Part shown: one piece after another, positions 37,571-45,531 of the stretch | Layout: every line of letters begins with the position of its first letter | How positions within the stretch are numbered: the first letter of the stretch is position 1 | From: Nocardia vermiculata NBRC 100427 | GTDB lineage: Bacteria; Actinomycetota; Actinomycetes; Mycobacteriales; Mycobacteriaceae | Direction: 5' to 3' | DNA length: 64,000 bases | Assembly: GCF_001613265.1 (NCBI RefSeq) | Contig: NZ_BDCA01000005.1 | Coordinates: 62,001-126,000 of the forward strand | Made by a program: the position numbers and the translations under genes | The notes under the pieces: model-generated | The model's database searches: none | Told to the model about the DNA's origin: nothing | The model's input: the letters and a program-made list of their open reading frames with translations, nothing else

Positions 37571-39292
37571 ATGCAGCCCGTTGCCGAGTCATCGCAGCAC
37601 CTCGATCCGGCGGTGGTGTACCTGTCGGCCGATCAACTCCGGCTCGACGCCGCTCCCGTCGATTACGCGCTCGTGGCGGTGTATTTCGTCTTCGTGCTCG
37701 GCATCGGTTTGATGGCGCGAGCGCGGGTGTCGTCGAGTATCGACTTCTTCCTGTCGGGGCGCTCGCTGCCGGCCTGGGTCACCGGTCTGGCATTCATCTC
37801 CGCCAACCTCGGCGCCGTCGAGATCATGGGGATGTCGGCCAACGGTGCCGAATACGGGATGCCGACGATGCACTACTTCTGGATCGGCGCGGTACCGGCC
37901 ATGCTGTTCCTGGGCGTGGTGATGATGCCGTTCTACTACGGCTCCAAGGTGCGCAGTGTGCCGGAATTCATGCGGCGCCGGTTCGGTACCGGGGCTCACC
38001 TGGTCAACGCACTCAGTTTCGCAGTCGCTCAGGTTCTCATCGCCGGGGTGAACCTGTATCTGCTCGGCTCGATCGTCAACGTGCTGCTCGGCTGGCCGCT
38101 GTGGGTGTCGGTGATCGTGGCCGCGGTCATCGTGCTGTCCTACATCACCCTCGGTGGATTGTCGGCCGCGATCTACAACGAGGTGCTGCAGTTCTTCGTC
38201 ATCGTGGCCGCGCTGCTCCCGCTGACCCTGGTCGGTCTGCACCGCGTCGGCGGAGTGAGCGGTTTGAAGGACAAGGTCGCCGCGACACCCGACGGCGATC
38301 AGCAGCTGCACTCCTGGCCCGGCAACGAGCTCAGTGGCTTCTCCGACAACTTCATGTCGGTGCTGGGTATCGTGCTCGGCCTCGGATTCGTGCTCTCCTT
38401 CGGCTACTGGACCACGAACTTCGTCGAAGTGCAGCGTGCCCTGGCCACGCACTCCATCTCGGCCGCGCGGCGCACCCCGATCATCGGCGCGTATCCGAAG
38501 ATGTTCATCCCCTTCATCGTCGTCGTTCCGGGCATGATCAGCGCCCTGCTGATACCGCAGATCGCCGAGCTGAAGACCAGCGGAACCGGGGACGCCACCT
38601 ACAATCAGGCGCTGCTGTATCTGATGAAAGAGGTGTTGCCGAACGGCCTGCTGGGGGTCGGGCTCGCCGGCCTGCTGGCCGCGTTCATGGCCGGGATGGC
38701 GGCCAACATCTCCGCCTTCAATACGGTCTTCAGCTACGACCTGTGGCAGCAGTACGTGGTCAAGGACAAACCCGACGGCTACTACCTGACCATCGGCCGC
38801 CTGGCCACGGTCGGTGCCACCGCGATCGCGATCGGCACCGCGTTCATCGCGGGCAGCTTCTCCAACATGATGGACTACCTGCAGACGCTGTTCTCGTTTT
38901 TCAACGCGCCACTGTTCGCCACCTTCATCCTCGGCATGTTCTGGAAGCGGATGACCCCGACCGCCGGCTGGGTCGGGCTGGTCTTCGGAACGCTGTGTGC
39001 CGTGGTGGTTTTCCTCATGCAGGAAACCGGGGTGATCAATCTGTCCGGCCAGGGGTCGAGCTTCGTGGCCGCCGGTGTCGCCTTCGTGGTCGATATCGTG
39101 CTGAGTGTCGTGGTGAGTCTGTGGACCACGCCGAAACCTGCCGCGGAACTGGCCGGGCTGGTCTATTCGGAAACGCCGAAGGCGCAGCTGACCGACCCGG
39201 ATGCCGCCACCCTGCCGTGGTATCAGCGTCCGGTGCTGCTGGCGGGTATCGCGCTGGTGATCGTGATCGTCCTGAATATTGTCGTCGGATGA
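37571..39292 (+). CDS. Sodium:solute symporter (SSS family)
   Basis: A 573-residue transporter from ATG 37571 with GGAG eight bases upstream. It has around 13-14 membrane helices, with typical SSS motifs: DFFLSGRSLPAWVTGLAFISANLGAVEIMGMSANGAEYG, IVLSYITLGGLSAAIYNEVLQFFVIV, GLLAAFMAGMAANISAFNTVFSYDLWQ. Members take up sugars, amino acids or carboxylates with sodium; the substrate is not predictable here. A small membrane gene starts 13 bases downstream. Confidence 0.88.
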   Translation: MQPVAESSQHLDPAVVYLSADQLRLDAAPVDYALVAVYFVFVLGIGLMARARVSSSIDFFLSGRSLPAWVTGLAFISANLGAVEIMGMSANGAEYGMPTMHYFWIGAVPAMLFLGVVMMPFYYGSKVRSVPEFMRRRFGTGAHLVNALSFAVAQVLIAGVNLYLLGSIVNVLLGWPLWVSVIVAAVIVLSYITLGGLSAAIYNEVLQFFVIVAALLPLTLVGLHRVGGVSGLKDKVAATPDGDQQLHSWPGNELSGFSDNFMSVLGIVLGLGFVLSFGYWTTNFVEVQRALATHSISAARRTPIIGAYPKMFIPFIVVVPGMISALLIPQIAELKTSGTGDATYNQALLYLMKEVLPNGLLGVGLAGLLAAFMAGMAANISAFNTVFSYDLWQQYVVKDKPDGYYLTIGRLATVGATAIAIGTAFIAGSFSNMMDYLQTLFSFFNAPLFATFILGMFWKRMTPTAGWVGLVFGTLCAVVVFLMQETGVINLSGQGSSFVAAGVAFVVDIVLSVVVSLWTTPKPAAELAGLVYSETPKAQLTDPDAATLPWYQRPVLLAGIALVIVIVLNIVVG

Positions 39293-39304
39293 GGAAGTGA
39301 CGCG

Positions 39305-39580
39305 ATGCTTTTCGATATCCGCACCATCGTCGGTGCGTTGCTCGGGTGCTACGGCGTGATCCTCGTCGTCACCGCGCTCGTCGGACAGTCCGCTGCCGAT
39401 CGCGTCCGCACCGGCGGCTGGAACGTCAACCTGTGGGCCGGGATCGGCATGCTGGTGGCGGCCGCGGCATTCCTGCTGTGGGTGGCACTGCGACCGGTGC
39501 GCGCGCTCACCGCACCGGACACCGCCGCGCCGGATACCGCCGCATCGGACGGTGACAGCACCGACGCGCCGGAGGCGTAA
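39305..39580 (+). CDS. Small two-helix membrane protein following the symporter
   Basis: A 91-residue protein with two hydrophobic helices (residues 5-27 and 44-63) and a polar C-terminal tail with tandem APDTA units. The GAGGAAG ribosome site lies in the 12-nt gap after the symporter stop, so both are made from one transcript. It may be an accessory subunit of the symporter (inference from position). Confidence 0.72.
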   Translation: MLFDIRTIVGALLGCYGVILVVTALVGQSAADRVRTGGWNVNLWAGIGMLVAAAAFLLWVALRPVRALTAPDTAAPDTAASDGDSTDAPEA

Positions 39581-39599
39581 CCGGTTCGGAGTCGGCTCA

Positions 39600-40799
39600 C
39601 TACGGCCGTTCATCGAGATGATCGACCACGTGTTCGGCGATCGCCATACTCGAGGTGGCGGCCGGGGACGGGGCGTTGCGGACCGCGATGATCGGACCCA
39701 GACGGTGAATACGGAAGTCGTCGACCAGCGTCCCGTCGGCGTCGACGGCCTGCGCGCGGACACCGGCGCCCGCCCGACGCACATCGGCTACGCCGATCTC
39801 GGGGACGTACTGCGCAGCCTCCTTCATATAGGCACTCACCGACAACGATCCGTGCATTTCGCGTATCCCGGTGCGCCAGTGCCGGCGTGCCATCCGCCAG
39901 GTGCCCGGCCAGCTCGCGAGCGCACGCAGATCCGGTACGGAGAACGACGATCGCCGGTACCCCTCACGGGCAAAGGAGAGGACCGCGTTCGGTCCGACCT
40001 CCACCTCGCCATTGATCCGGCGGGTGAAGTGAACGCCGAGAAACGGATACCGCGGATCGGGGACCGGGTAGATCAGCCCGCGCACCATATCCTTCTTCTC
40101 CGGGCGCACCAGCATGTACTCGCCACGGAACGGAACGATCCGGGGGCCCGGCACGTCTGCGGCCAGCCCGGACACCACATCGCTGTGCAGACCGGCACAG
40201 ATGATCAACCGGTCGACCGTCACGGATCCGGCGTTCGAGCCGATCTCGACTCCGCCCGCGTGCCGGGAGATCGCCGTCACCGGAAACGACAACCGGATCT
40301 CCCCGCCGGCGGTCACGATATCGTCGGCGAACGCCGCGGCGACTCGCTGGTAGTCGGTGATCGCGGTGTGCGGTGAATGCAGTGCCGCCAGCCCGGCCGC
40401 GTGCGGTTCGATCTCCCGGATCCCGGCCGCATCGACGCGCCGCAGACCCGGCACCCCATTGGCGCCCGCTCGTGCAGCGAGCGCATCCATGCGCGCCACG
40501 TCCTCCGGAGTGACGGCGACAACCAGCTTCCCGACCTCGTCGTAGGGCAGGTTCTTCTCGGCGCAATAGTCCCGCAACAGATTCCGGCCACGCGCGCACA
40601 GGGTGGCCTTCAAGGAGCCGGGTTCGTAGTAGATGCCGGCATGGACGACACCGGAGTTGTGCCCGGTCTGGTGGACGGCGACCCCGTCCTCCTTGTCCAC
40701 CACGATCACCCGGGCCCCGGGCCGGCGCCGCAAGAGTTCCCGCCCGATCGCGGGTCCCAGAATGCCGGCCCCGATGATGCCGATGCGCTGCTGCGCCAT
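39600..40799 (-). CDS. lhgO: L-2-hydroxyglutarate oxidase
   Basis: A 399-residue FAD protein from ATG 40799. It has the N-terminal dinucleotide motif GIIGAGILGPAIG, the LhgO signature DKEDGVAVHQTGHNSGVVHAGIYYEPGSLKATLC, KLVVA, and VPFRGEYMLVRPEKKDMVRGLIYPVPDPRYPFLGVHFTRRINGEVEVGPNAV. It oxidises L-2-hydroxyglutarate to 2-oxoglutarate, repairing a side product of metabolism and feeding electrons to the respiratory chain. TTG at 40811 is an alternative start. It is convergent with the symporter operon. Confidence 0.9.
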   Translation of the reverse strand: MAQQRIGIIGAGILGPAIGRELLRRRPGARVIVVDKEDGVAVHQTGHNSGVVHAGIYYEPGSLKATLCARGRNLLRDYCAEKNLPYDEVGKLVVAVTPEDVARMDALAARAGANGVPGLRRVDAAGIREIEPHAAGLAALHSPHTAITDYQRVAAAFADDIVTAGGEIRLSFPVTAISRHAGGVEIGSNAGSVTVDRLIICAGLHSDVVSGLAADVPGPRIVPFRGEYMLVRPEKKDMVRGLIYPVPDPRYPFLGVHFTRRINGEVEVGPNAVLSFAREGYRRSSFSVPDLRALASWPGTWRMARRHWRTGIREMHGSLSVSAYMKEAAQYVPEIGVADVRRAGAGVRAQAVDADGTLVDDFRIHRLGPIIAVRNAPSPAATSSMAIAEHVVDHLDERP

Positions 40800-40823
40800 G
40801 GTTCGTCCCAACTCTCGGGTGGA

Positions 40824-41480
40824 TCAGGAGCGCAGCCGGGTCAGGACCGCCGCCGCGCCGAGCACCCCCAGCGAGGCGAGCACGATGGCGATACCGGCCA
40901 GCCAGCGCGCGGTGTGGTCGTAGTCCTCGCCCTCGGCAGTGGCCGGGGTGGCATGCACATCACCGTGGTCACCAGCCGAGTGCTCTCCGGCCGGCGCCAG
41001 GCTCAGCGCCGGTGCCGGGAATTCGGGCTCCTGGTCGGCGGGTTGCTGGTCCCAGTCGACGACCGTGCCGTCGGCGTAGGTCTGGGTGGCGGGCAGGACG
41101 AGCATGTCGGTATCGGGCAGTCCGTCGGCCAGTACCGAGAACTGTTCGAACTCCCCGGGGCCGATGCCGCCGCCCTGAGCAGCGGTCCAGGTGATCCCGA
41201 TGACTTCGTGGTTGTCGTCGCGGGTGACTGCGGTCTTCCAGCCGGGGGTCGGTTCGGTTTCGGCGTGCGACAGCGGCGGGAAGTGCACATTCAACCGGGT
41301 CGTCGCACTGCCCGTGGGCGACTCGTTCGGTACCCGGAAGGTCAGCACGCCCGAACCGCCGCGGGAAGCGTCCGGCCCGGAGACCGTCACGTGGGCGAGG
41401 GCCGGCGCGGCCGCGATCACGGCGGCCGCGACAGCGGCGACACCGGTGAGTGCGGCGCGGTAGATCCGGGAGTTGTTCAT
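40824..41480 (-). CDS. YcnI-like secreted/membrane-anchored protein (DUF1775)
   Basis: A 218-residue protein from ATG 41480. The signal peptide is cut after AALA, leaving His at the mature N-terminus (HVTVSGPDA), the Cu(II)-binding position described for YcnI proteins. The DUF1775 domain follows (GVLTFRVPNESPTGSATTRLNVHFPPLSHAETEPTPGWKTAV, with ITWTA Trp residues), then a His/Asp-rich linker (GEHSAGDHGDVHATP) and a C-terminal membrane helix. It probably binds copper at the cell surface. Neighbouring PepSY and small membrane genes support a metal-handling role. Confidence 0.82.
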   Translation of the reverse strand: MNNSRIYRAALTGVAAVAAAVIAAAPALAHVTVSGPDASRGGSGVLTFRVPNESPTGSATTRLNVHFPPLSHAETEPTPGWKTAVTRDDNHEVIGITWTAAQGGGIGPGEFEQFSVLADGLPDTDMLVLPATQTYADGTVVDWDQQPADQEPEFPAPALSLAPAGEHSAGDHGDVHATPATAEGEDYDHTARWLAGIAIVLASLGVLGAAAVLTRLRS

Positions 41481-41634
41481 AGCGCGGTCACTCCTCTGGC
41501 TCCGGGTGCACGAGAACCTGGTGTGGTTGCCCTCATTATCCCGATTCGGCGATGCGTCGCGGCCCGCCGCCGGTGCCACTGCTGCCCACCTGCACCGTCA
41601 CCCCTGCTCCCGGGTGTCGGGCGGGCCGCGGTGC

Positions 41635-41666
41635 GGGAGTCGGCGGCAGGGCTGCCGCCGACTCCC
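41635..41666 (-). terminator. Strong hairpin between the YcnI and secreted-protein genes
   Basis: Perfect 14-bp stem: GGGAGTCGGCGGCA at 41635-41648 and its complement at 41653-41666, with a 4-nt loop. It follows the stop of the gene that ends at 41690 and so ends its transcript before the YcnI gene. No T-tract is visible. Confidence 0.7.
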
Positions 41667-41689
41667 GGTGTTCGACTATCCGCCGACCG

Positions 41690-42436
41690 TCACTTCGCGG
41701 GGAAGGGGGAATTGACGGTGGTGAAGTACTGTGCCGCGGCCATGATCGCGACCGGTGCGGTCACGAGGAGCTGACCGGCCACCGTGCCGAGCGCCCCGAT
41801 CGCCAGTACCCCGCCCAGGCATCCGAGGATCGCGGCCGGAATGAACGGGCCGAACATGCCGACGATCGTCGCGGAGGCCACCGTGGCCCCGGCGATACCG
41901 CCCAGCACACATCCGATACCGGCTCCGCCGATGCCGCCGACCAGGGTGCCGATGGATGCGCCCACGCCGATCGTGCTGGTCATCCGGGACCACGCCGCCT
42001 GCTCACGGTCGTACGGTGTCTTCCACGGGGCACTGTCCTCGAACGGCATGGCCGCCGGGGCCGCGGAAGGTATGGCCGCCGGCACCGCGGACGGCGCAGT
42101 CACCGGTCGGTAGGCCGCGTGCGCGAGATCGAATTTCGGAGTCAGGGTGGCGGTGTGGCCGTGGATGCTCGCCTCGATCGGGAAGACGAAATCGTCTACC
42201 CGGAAGGACAACTCGGTGCCGGCGAGCACCGTGCCGTCGGCAGCCGCGATGGTGAATACGCCGTTGTCGGCCGACAGTGAACCGGCGTCGGTGGAGATGA
42301 CGGTTCCGGTGGCGGTGGGAGTGGCCCGGAAGTTCACGGCGGTGTCGGGTGCGGGCGCGGCGCCGGCGGTTGCGCTGCTCAGTCCCAGCGCCGCGGCGAC
42401 GACAGCGGCGGTGGCGGCGAGGTGCTTGATACGCAT
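41690..42436 (-). CDS. Secreted protein with Gly-rich hydrophobic C-terminus (Nocardia-type, DUF8020-like)
   Basis: A 248-residue protein with signal peptide MRIKHLAATAAVVAAALGLSSATAGA. The middle is a beta-rich region (STDAGSLSADNGVFTIAAADGTVLAGTELSFRVDDFVFPIEASIHGHTATLTPKF), and the C-terminal 100 residues are a Gly/Ala-rich hydrophobic stretch (IGTLVGGIGGAGIGCVLGGIAGATVASATIVGMFGPFIPAAILGCLGGVLAIGALGTVAGQ). Several such paralogues exist in nocardiae as I recall, with no known function. Expected location is the envelope. Confidence 0.68.
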   Translation of the reverse strand: MRIKHLAATAAVVAAALGLSSATAGAAPAPDTAVNFRATPTATGTVISTDAGSLSADNGVFTIAAADGTVLAGTELSFRVDDFVFPIEASIHGHTATLTPKFDLAHAAYRPVTAPSAVPAAIPSAAPAAMPFEDSAPWKTPYDREQAAWSRMTSTIGVGASIGTLVGGIGGAGIGCVLGGIAGATVASATIVGMFGPFIPAAILGCLGGVLAIGALGTVAGQLLVTAPVAIMAAAQYFTTVNSPFPAK

Positions 42437-42663
42437 AGGTGAATTCCTTTGTGATGTCAGGTATCTGAAGGTTGCGGGTGATGTGCCGGTGGCTCCGGAA
42501 ACGGGCAGCGCTGTAGCGCGGGTCGCCGGAAGCGTTGTCGGCAGAGGTTGTTCGGAGTCGTGGCAGATGCCGGACGGTTGCCGTCAGCGGTCGTGTTTCG
42601 GCGCGTGGTGTGCCGAAGCCTGTCCAGGCGGATCGACGCCGAATCTGTTGTGCTGCAGGGAGG

Positions 42664-44148
42664 TCAGGTTTCGGTAGTTGTTCTCCGGTGAGCGCGCAGG
42701 GCGAGGCCGAGATCGACGATCAGGAAGGCGCACAGCGTTACCCCGAGTACGGGGGCGAACCAACCGAGCAGCACCGCGGCCGCCACCAGCGGCACACCGA
42801 TCCACCACGGTGCCTGCCGGAGCATCCCGCGTGCGGGAGCCCGGCCGAGCGCGACCCGTCCGGTTCGGCGCGTCGGCCGCCGGCGCCACCACATCAGGTA
42901 GCCCCGGCCGATCACGACGATCAGGGCGACCATCGTGGCGAGCAGTAACAGTTGATTGGCGGGGCCGAAGAGCATGCCCATATGCAGCTGAATGCCCCAG
43001 TTGGCGAGTTTGGCCGGCAGCGGCCAGTCCTCGTAGCGCAGCAGAGAGGTGACCTCGCCGGTCGCACCGTCCACCGCGACGGAATCCTGGGTGTACACCC
43101 CCGACAGGCGTCGCTCCTGCACCGTGAAAGCAGTGTGATCGTCTGTGGGGACGGTGATTTCGAGCGGGCCCTCGAGGTTGTGTGCGCGAGCGGTCTCGAG
43201 CACCGTGTCCACCTGCGTGATTCGCTCGGCGGGCATCGACGCCGGGCCGGACGGCGACATGGCATGGCCGCCGTGTCCGGCGTGCCCTCCACCGTGTCCC
43301 GGCTCCGCCGCTGTCCCCGACAGTGCGGTATCGACCGCGGGGGTGGTCCAGCTCAACTGTTCCCGCATCGAGGTGATGTGACTGCCGGCGTGCGCCGACC
43401 AGGTGAGTCCGGTGGCCGAAAGAAACAGCAGTGGCAGCAGAATCCACACCCCGACGGTGGCGTGCCGGCTGATCCGTTGGGCTCGTCCACTGGCCCGGCT
43501 CCGCCACACCAGCCGTCGCCACGAGCCGCCGGAGCGGCGCACCCACACCACCAGCCCGGCGAGTGCGATGACCCACATCCAGGACGCGGCCGTCTCGCTG
43601 TACAGCCGGCCGAATTCGCCCAGATGCAGATTCCGGTGCAGCACATCGATCCAGGTGCGCAGCGGCAGCGCTCCGGTACTTCCGTAGACGACGCTGTCGC
43701 CGACCGGATGCGCGGTCGCCGGATCGACGAATACCGCGCGGCGCTCCGACTCCCCGAGACTCGGATCGTCGAAGAGCACCCGCGTGGTGTCGCCGGCCTG
43801 CTGCGCCGGGTCGACCGCGACCGGCGTCAGCGAGGGCTGTGTGGAGACCGCCGCGGTGACCTGCTCCGACAGCGAAAGCGCCGGGCCGGTCGAATCCACA
43901 TGCAGCAGATCGCGGTCCACCATCGACTCCAAGGTCGGCGCCACCGCGTACAGCGCCCCGGTGACCGCGGCGATCAGAATGAACGGTGCCACGAAGACAC
44001 CGGCATAGAAATGTAGCCGCACGGCCAGCGCCTGCACCGCGCGTACCCCGCCGGGCCGGGACGGTCCCGGCGGGATGTGCCGCACGTGATCGGGCGGCGA
44101 TTTCTCCGGCTGCGGATCCGTTCCGGCAGCCGTATCGGTAATGCTCAC
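42664..44148 (-). CDS. PepSY-associated membrane protein
   Basis: A 494-residue protein from GTG 44148, with GGAG nine bases upstream. Several membrane helices (LHFYAGVFVAPFILIAAVTGALYAV, WMWVIALAGLVVWV, VGVWILLPLLFLSATGLTW, NWGIQLHMGMLFGPANQLLLLATMVALIVVIGRGYLMWWRRRP) frame two PepSY-like extracellular regions. HFYAG and the pairing of conserved His are those of the PepSY_TM family, often linked to iron or copper uptake and reduction. The extracellular loop has a His/Gly-rich run (HGGGHAGHGGHAM) that may bind metal. It belongs to the YcnI neighbourhood. Confidence 0.83.
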   Translation of the reverse strand: MSITDTAAGTDPQPEKSPPDHVRHIPPGPSRPGGVRAVQALAVRLHFYAGVFVAPFILIAAVTGALYAVAPTLESMVDRDLLHVDSTGPALSLSEQVTAAVSTQPSLTPVAVDPAQQAGDTTRVLFDDPSLGESERRAVFVDPATAHPVGDSVVYGSTGALPLRTWIDVLHRNLHLGEFGRLYSETAASWMWVIALAGLVVWVRRSGGSWRRLVWRSRASGRAQRISRHATVGVWILLPLLFLSATGLTWSAHAGSHITSMREQLSWTTPAVDTALSGTAAEPGHGGGHAGHGGHAMSPSGPASMPAERITQVDTVLETARAHNLEGPLEITVPTDDHTAFTVQERRLSGVYTQDSVAVDGATGEVTSLLRYEDWPLPAKLANWGIQLHMGMLFGPANQLLLLATMVALIVVIGRGYLMWWRRRPTRRTGRVALGRAPARGMLRQAPWWIGVPLVAAAVLLGWFAPVLGVTLCAFLIVDLGLALRAHRRTTTET

Positions 44149-44800
44149 TGTCGATGCTCCTGTTTCGAGGGCACCCACCTTCGCCGTGCGCCGGAAAATC
44201 CCGCGCACTCGCACGCCGGTGCCGGTCCCTGCCGGACGACGATCCGGCGCGGTGACAGCATCGGCGACCGCACGGGCGTGCGGACCACGGACACTCCCGC
44301 CTCGGGGCGCCCGCCCTGCGACCGGTCCGTCAACCGTTGCTCGGCTGCGCGGATCCTGCTGGCGGGGTACCTCGAGAGCGTGGAGCGCAACGGCACTGCC
44401 GGCAGGCGTACGCCGGAACAGTGTCCGCAGCGTTGACGCGCCTCGCGCCGACCGAGCCGTGCTCGCCGGCGGGAATCGGGCTCGGGTGCGTGATCGGTCG
44501 GGTACTCGGCGGCTACCGGCTACTGCTGCCGGGTACTCACCAGCTGTTCCCGAAGGAGGCAGCTGTGCCCGAGAATCTTCAGGCCTCGGCTGTCCCGAAA
44601 GCCACGAGCTACTCGGTGGGCCCGGGCGTGATCACCCGCTGTGCGCGTCGATCGTTCCCCCGGCCCGCCTCGTCACTGTGGACGGCTGCGGAGGCCCGAT
44701 CGGCACCGAAGGGTCATGGAAGCACGGGACAGGTGCGAGCCGGTTGTCGCGTACCGATTCTCGATGCGGTGCGTTGGACGAATATGGGTGTTGAGTTGAC
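44149..44800. other. Intergenic region without a supported gene, 652 bases
   Basis: This stretch separates the PepSY gene from a small membrane gene. A minus frame of 83 residues (44145-44396) ends in a GTGA overlap with the PepSY start but is arginine-rich and unlike a protein family. On the plus strand an AAGGAGG lies eight bases before GTG 44565 (VPENLQASAVPKAT...), whose first ~26 codons have good third-position GC before the pattern decays. Neither can be called a gene. It may hold gene remnants or the PepSY promoter region. Confidence 0.4.
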
Positions 44801-45379
44801 TCAGCTGAAGACAGGAAGGGGTGGTCCGCGGGTGCGGAAGGTGTCGGCGGGGAAGATCCGCAGAATCACCCGGTCGCGGTGGACGCTGCGGGGGATCAGG
44901 GAGTCGGAAACCGTCGGGTGCAGCACCGGCACGGGCAGTACGCGCGCCACGGCCGTACCGATCCGGTAGGCGGCCTCGGCACCGAGGATCACGACTGCGG
45001 CGCAGAGGGCGCCGACGAGGTGGGCGCACAGCATGGACGGCGACCACAGCGGGACATGATGCATGCCGGCCATCTCGGTCGAGAGCACCGTGTGCCCGAC
45101 CAGCTGTCCGCCCCAGAGCGCGGCCACGAGACCGACAGTCGAGGTGCGCAGCGGGGCGATCCCGGCCACCAGCGCTCCGACGACGGTGGAGGCGGCCACG
45201 AGCATCATCAGCGCGCTCGACGGCATCGGCATCGCATCCGCCGCCCAGCCGTGCGCGGCGATCGACAGGGCCCCCGACACCGACCCGGCCGATGCGCCGC
45301 GCAACCGCGCCACGGCAGCCCGGCGCGTGTGCGCCGAAACCGGGGTGCGGGCCGGGAGCAGGCCGGGACGGGAGATCAC
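44801..45379 (-). CDS. Small integral membrane protein, possibly metal-linked
   Basis: A 192-residue protein starting with GTG, with about four membrane segments. Met and His cluster near membrane ends (AADAMPMPSSALMM, TEMAGMHHVPLWSPSMLCAHL), the kind of residue pattern seen in copper-associated membrane proteins that lie near YcnI genes. Function is unknown; metal link is inferred from the neighbours and these residues. Confidence 0.6.
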   Translation of the reverse strand: MISRPGLLPARTPVSAHTRRAAVARLRGASAGSVSGALSIAAHGWAADAMPMPSSALMMLVAASTVVGALVAGIAPLRTSTVGLVAALWGGQLVGHTVLSTEMAGMHHVPLWSPSMLCAHLVGALCAAVVILGAEAAYRIGTAVARVLPVPVLHPTVSDSLIPRSVHRDRVILRIFPADTFRTRGPPLPVFS

Positions 45380-45531
45380 GCGCTGATCCTAGCCCAGCCC
45401 GCGACGAGCCCCGGCCGGCTACCGCTACCGCCGAAACTCACCTGCCGGACACCGCGGCCCTGCGATGTGCTGTCACCGGACGGCCGCGCCGAAGGTGCCG
45501 GCCGCGGGCGTGGCAGGTGCGACGCGCGGGA

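Noticed and set aside
37589..39784. 731-residue minus frame over the symporter
   Set aside because: His/Glu/Gln-rich shadow of the membrane-helix-coding strand.
44141..44794. 217-residue plus frame across the PepSY upstream region
   Set aside because: Arg/Ala-rich without domain; overlaps the PepSY start and lacks a ribosome site.
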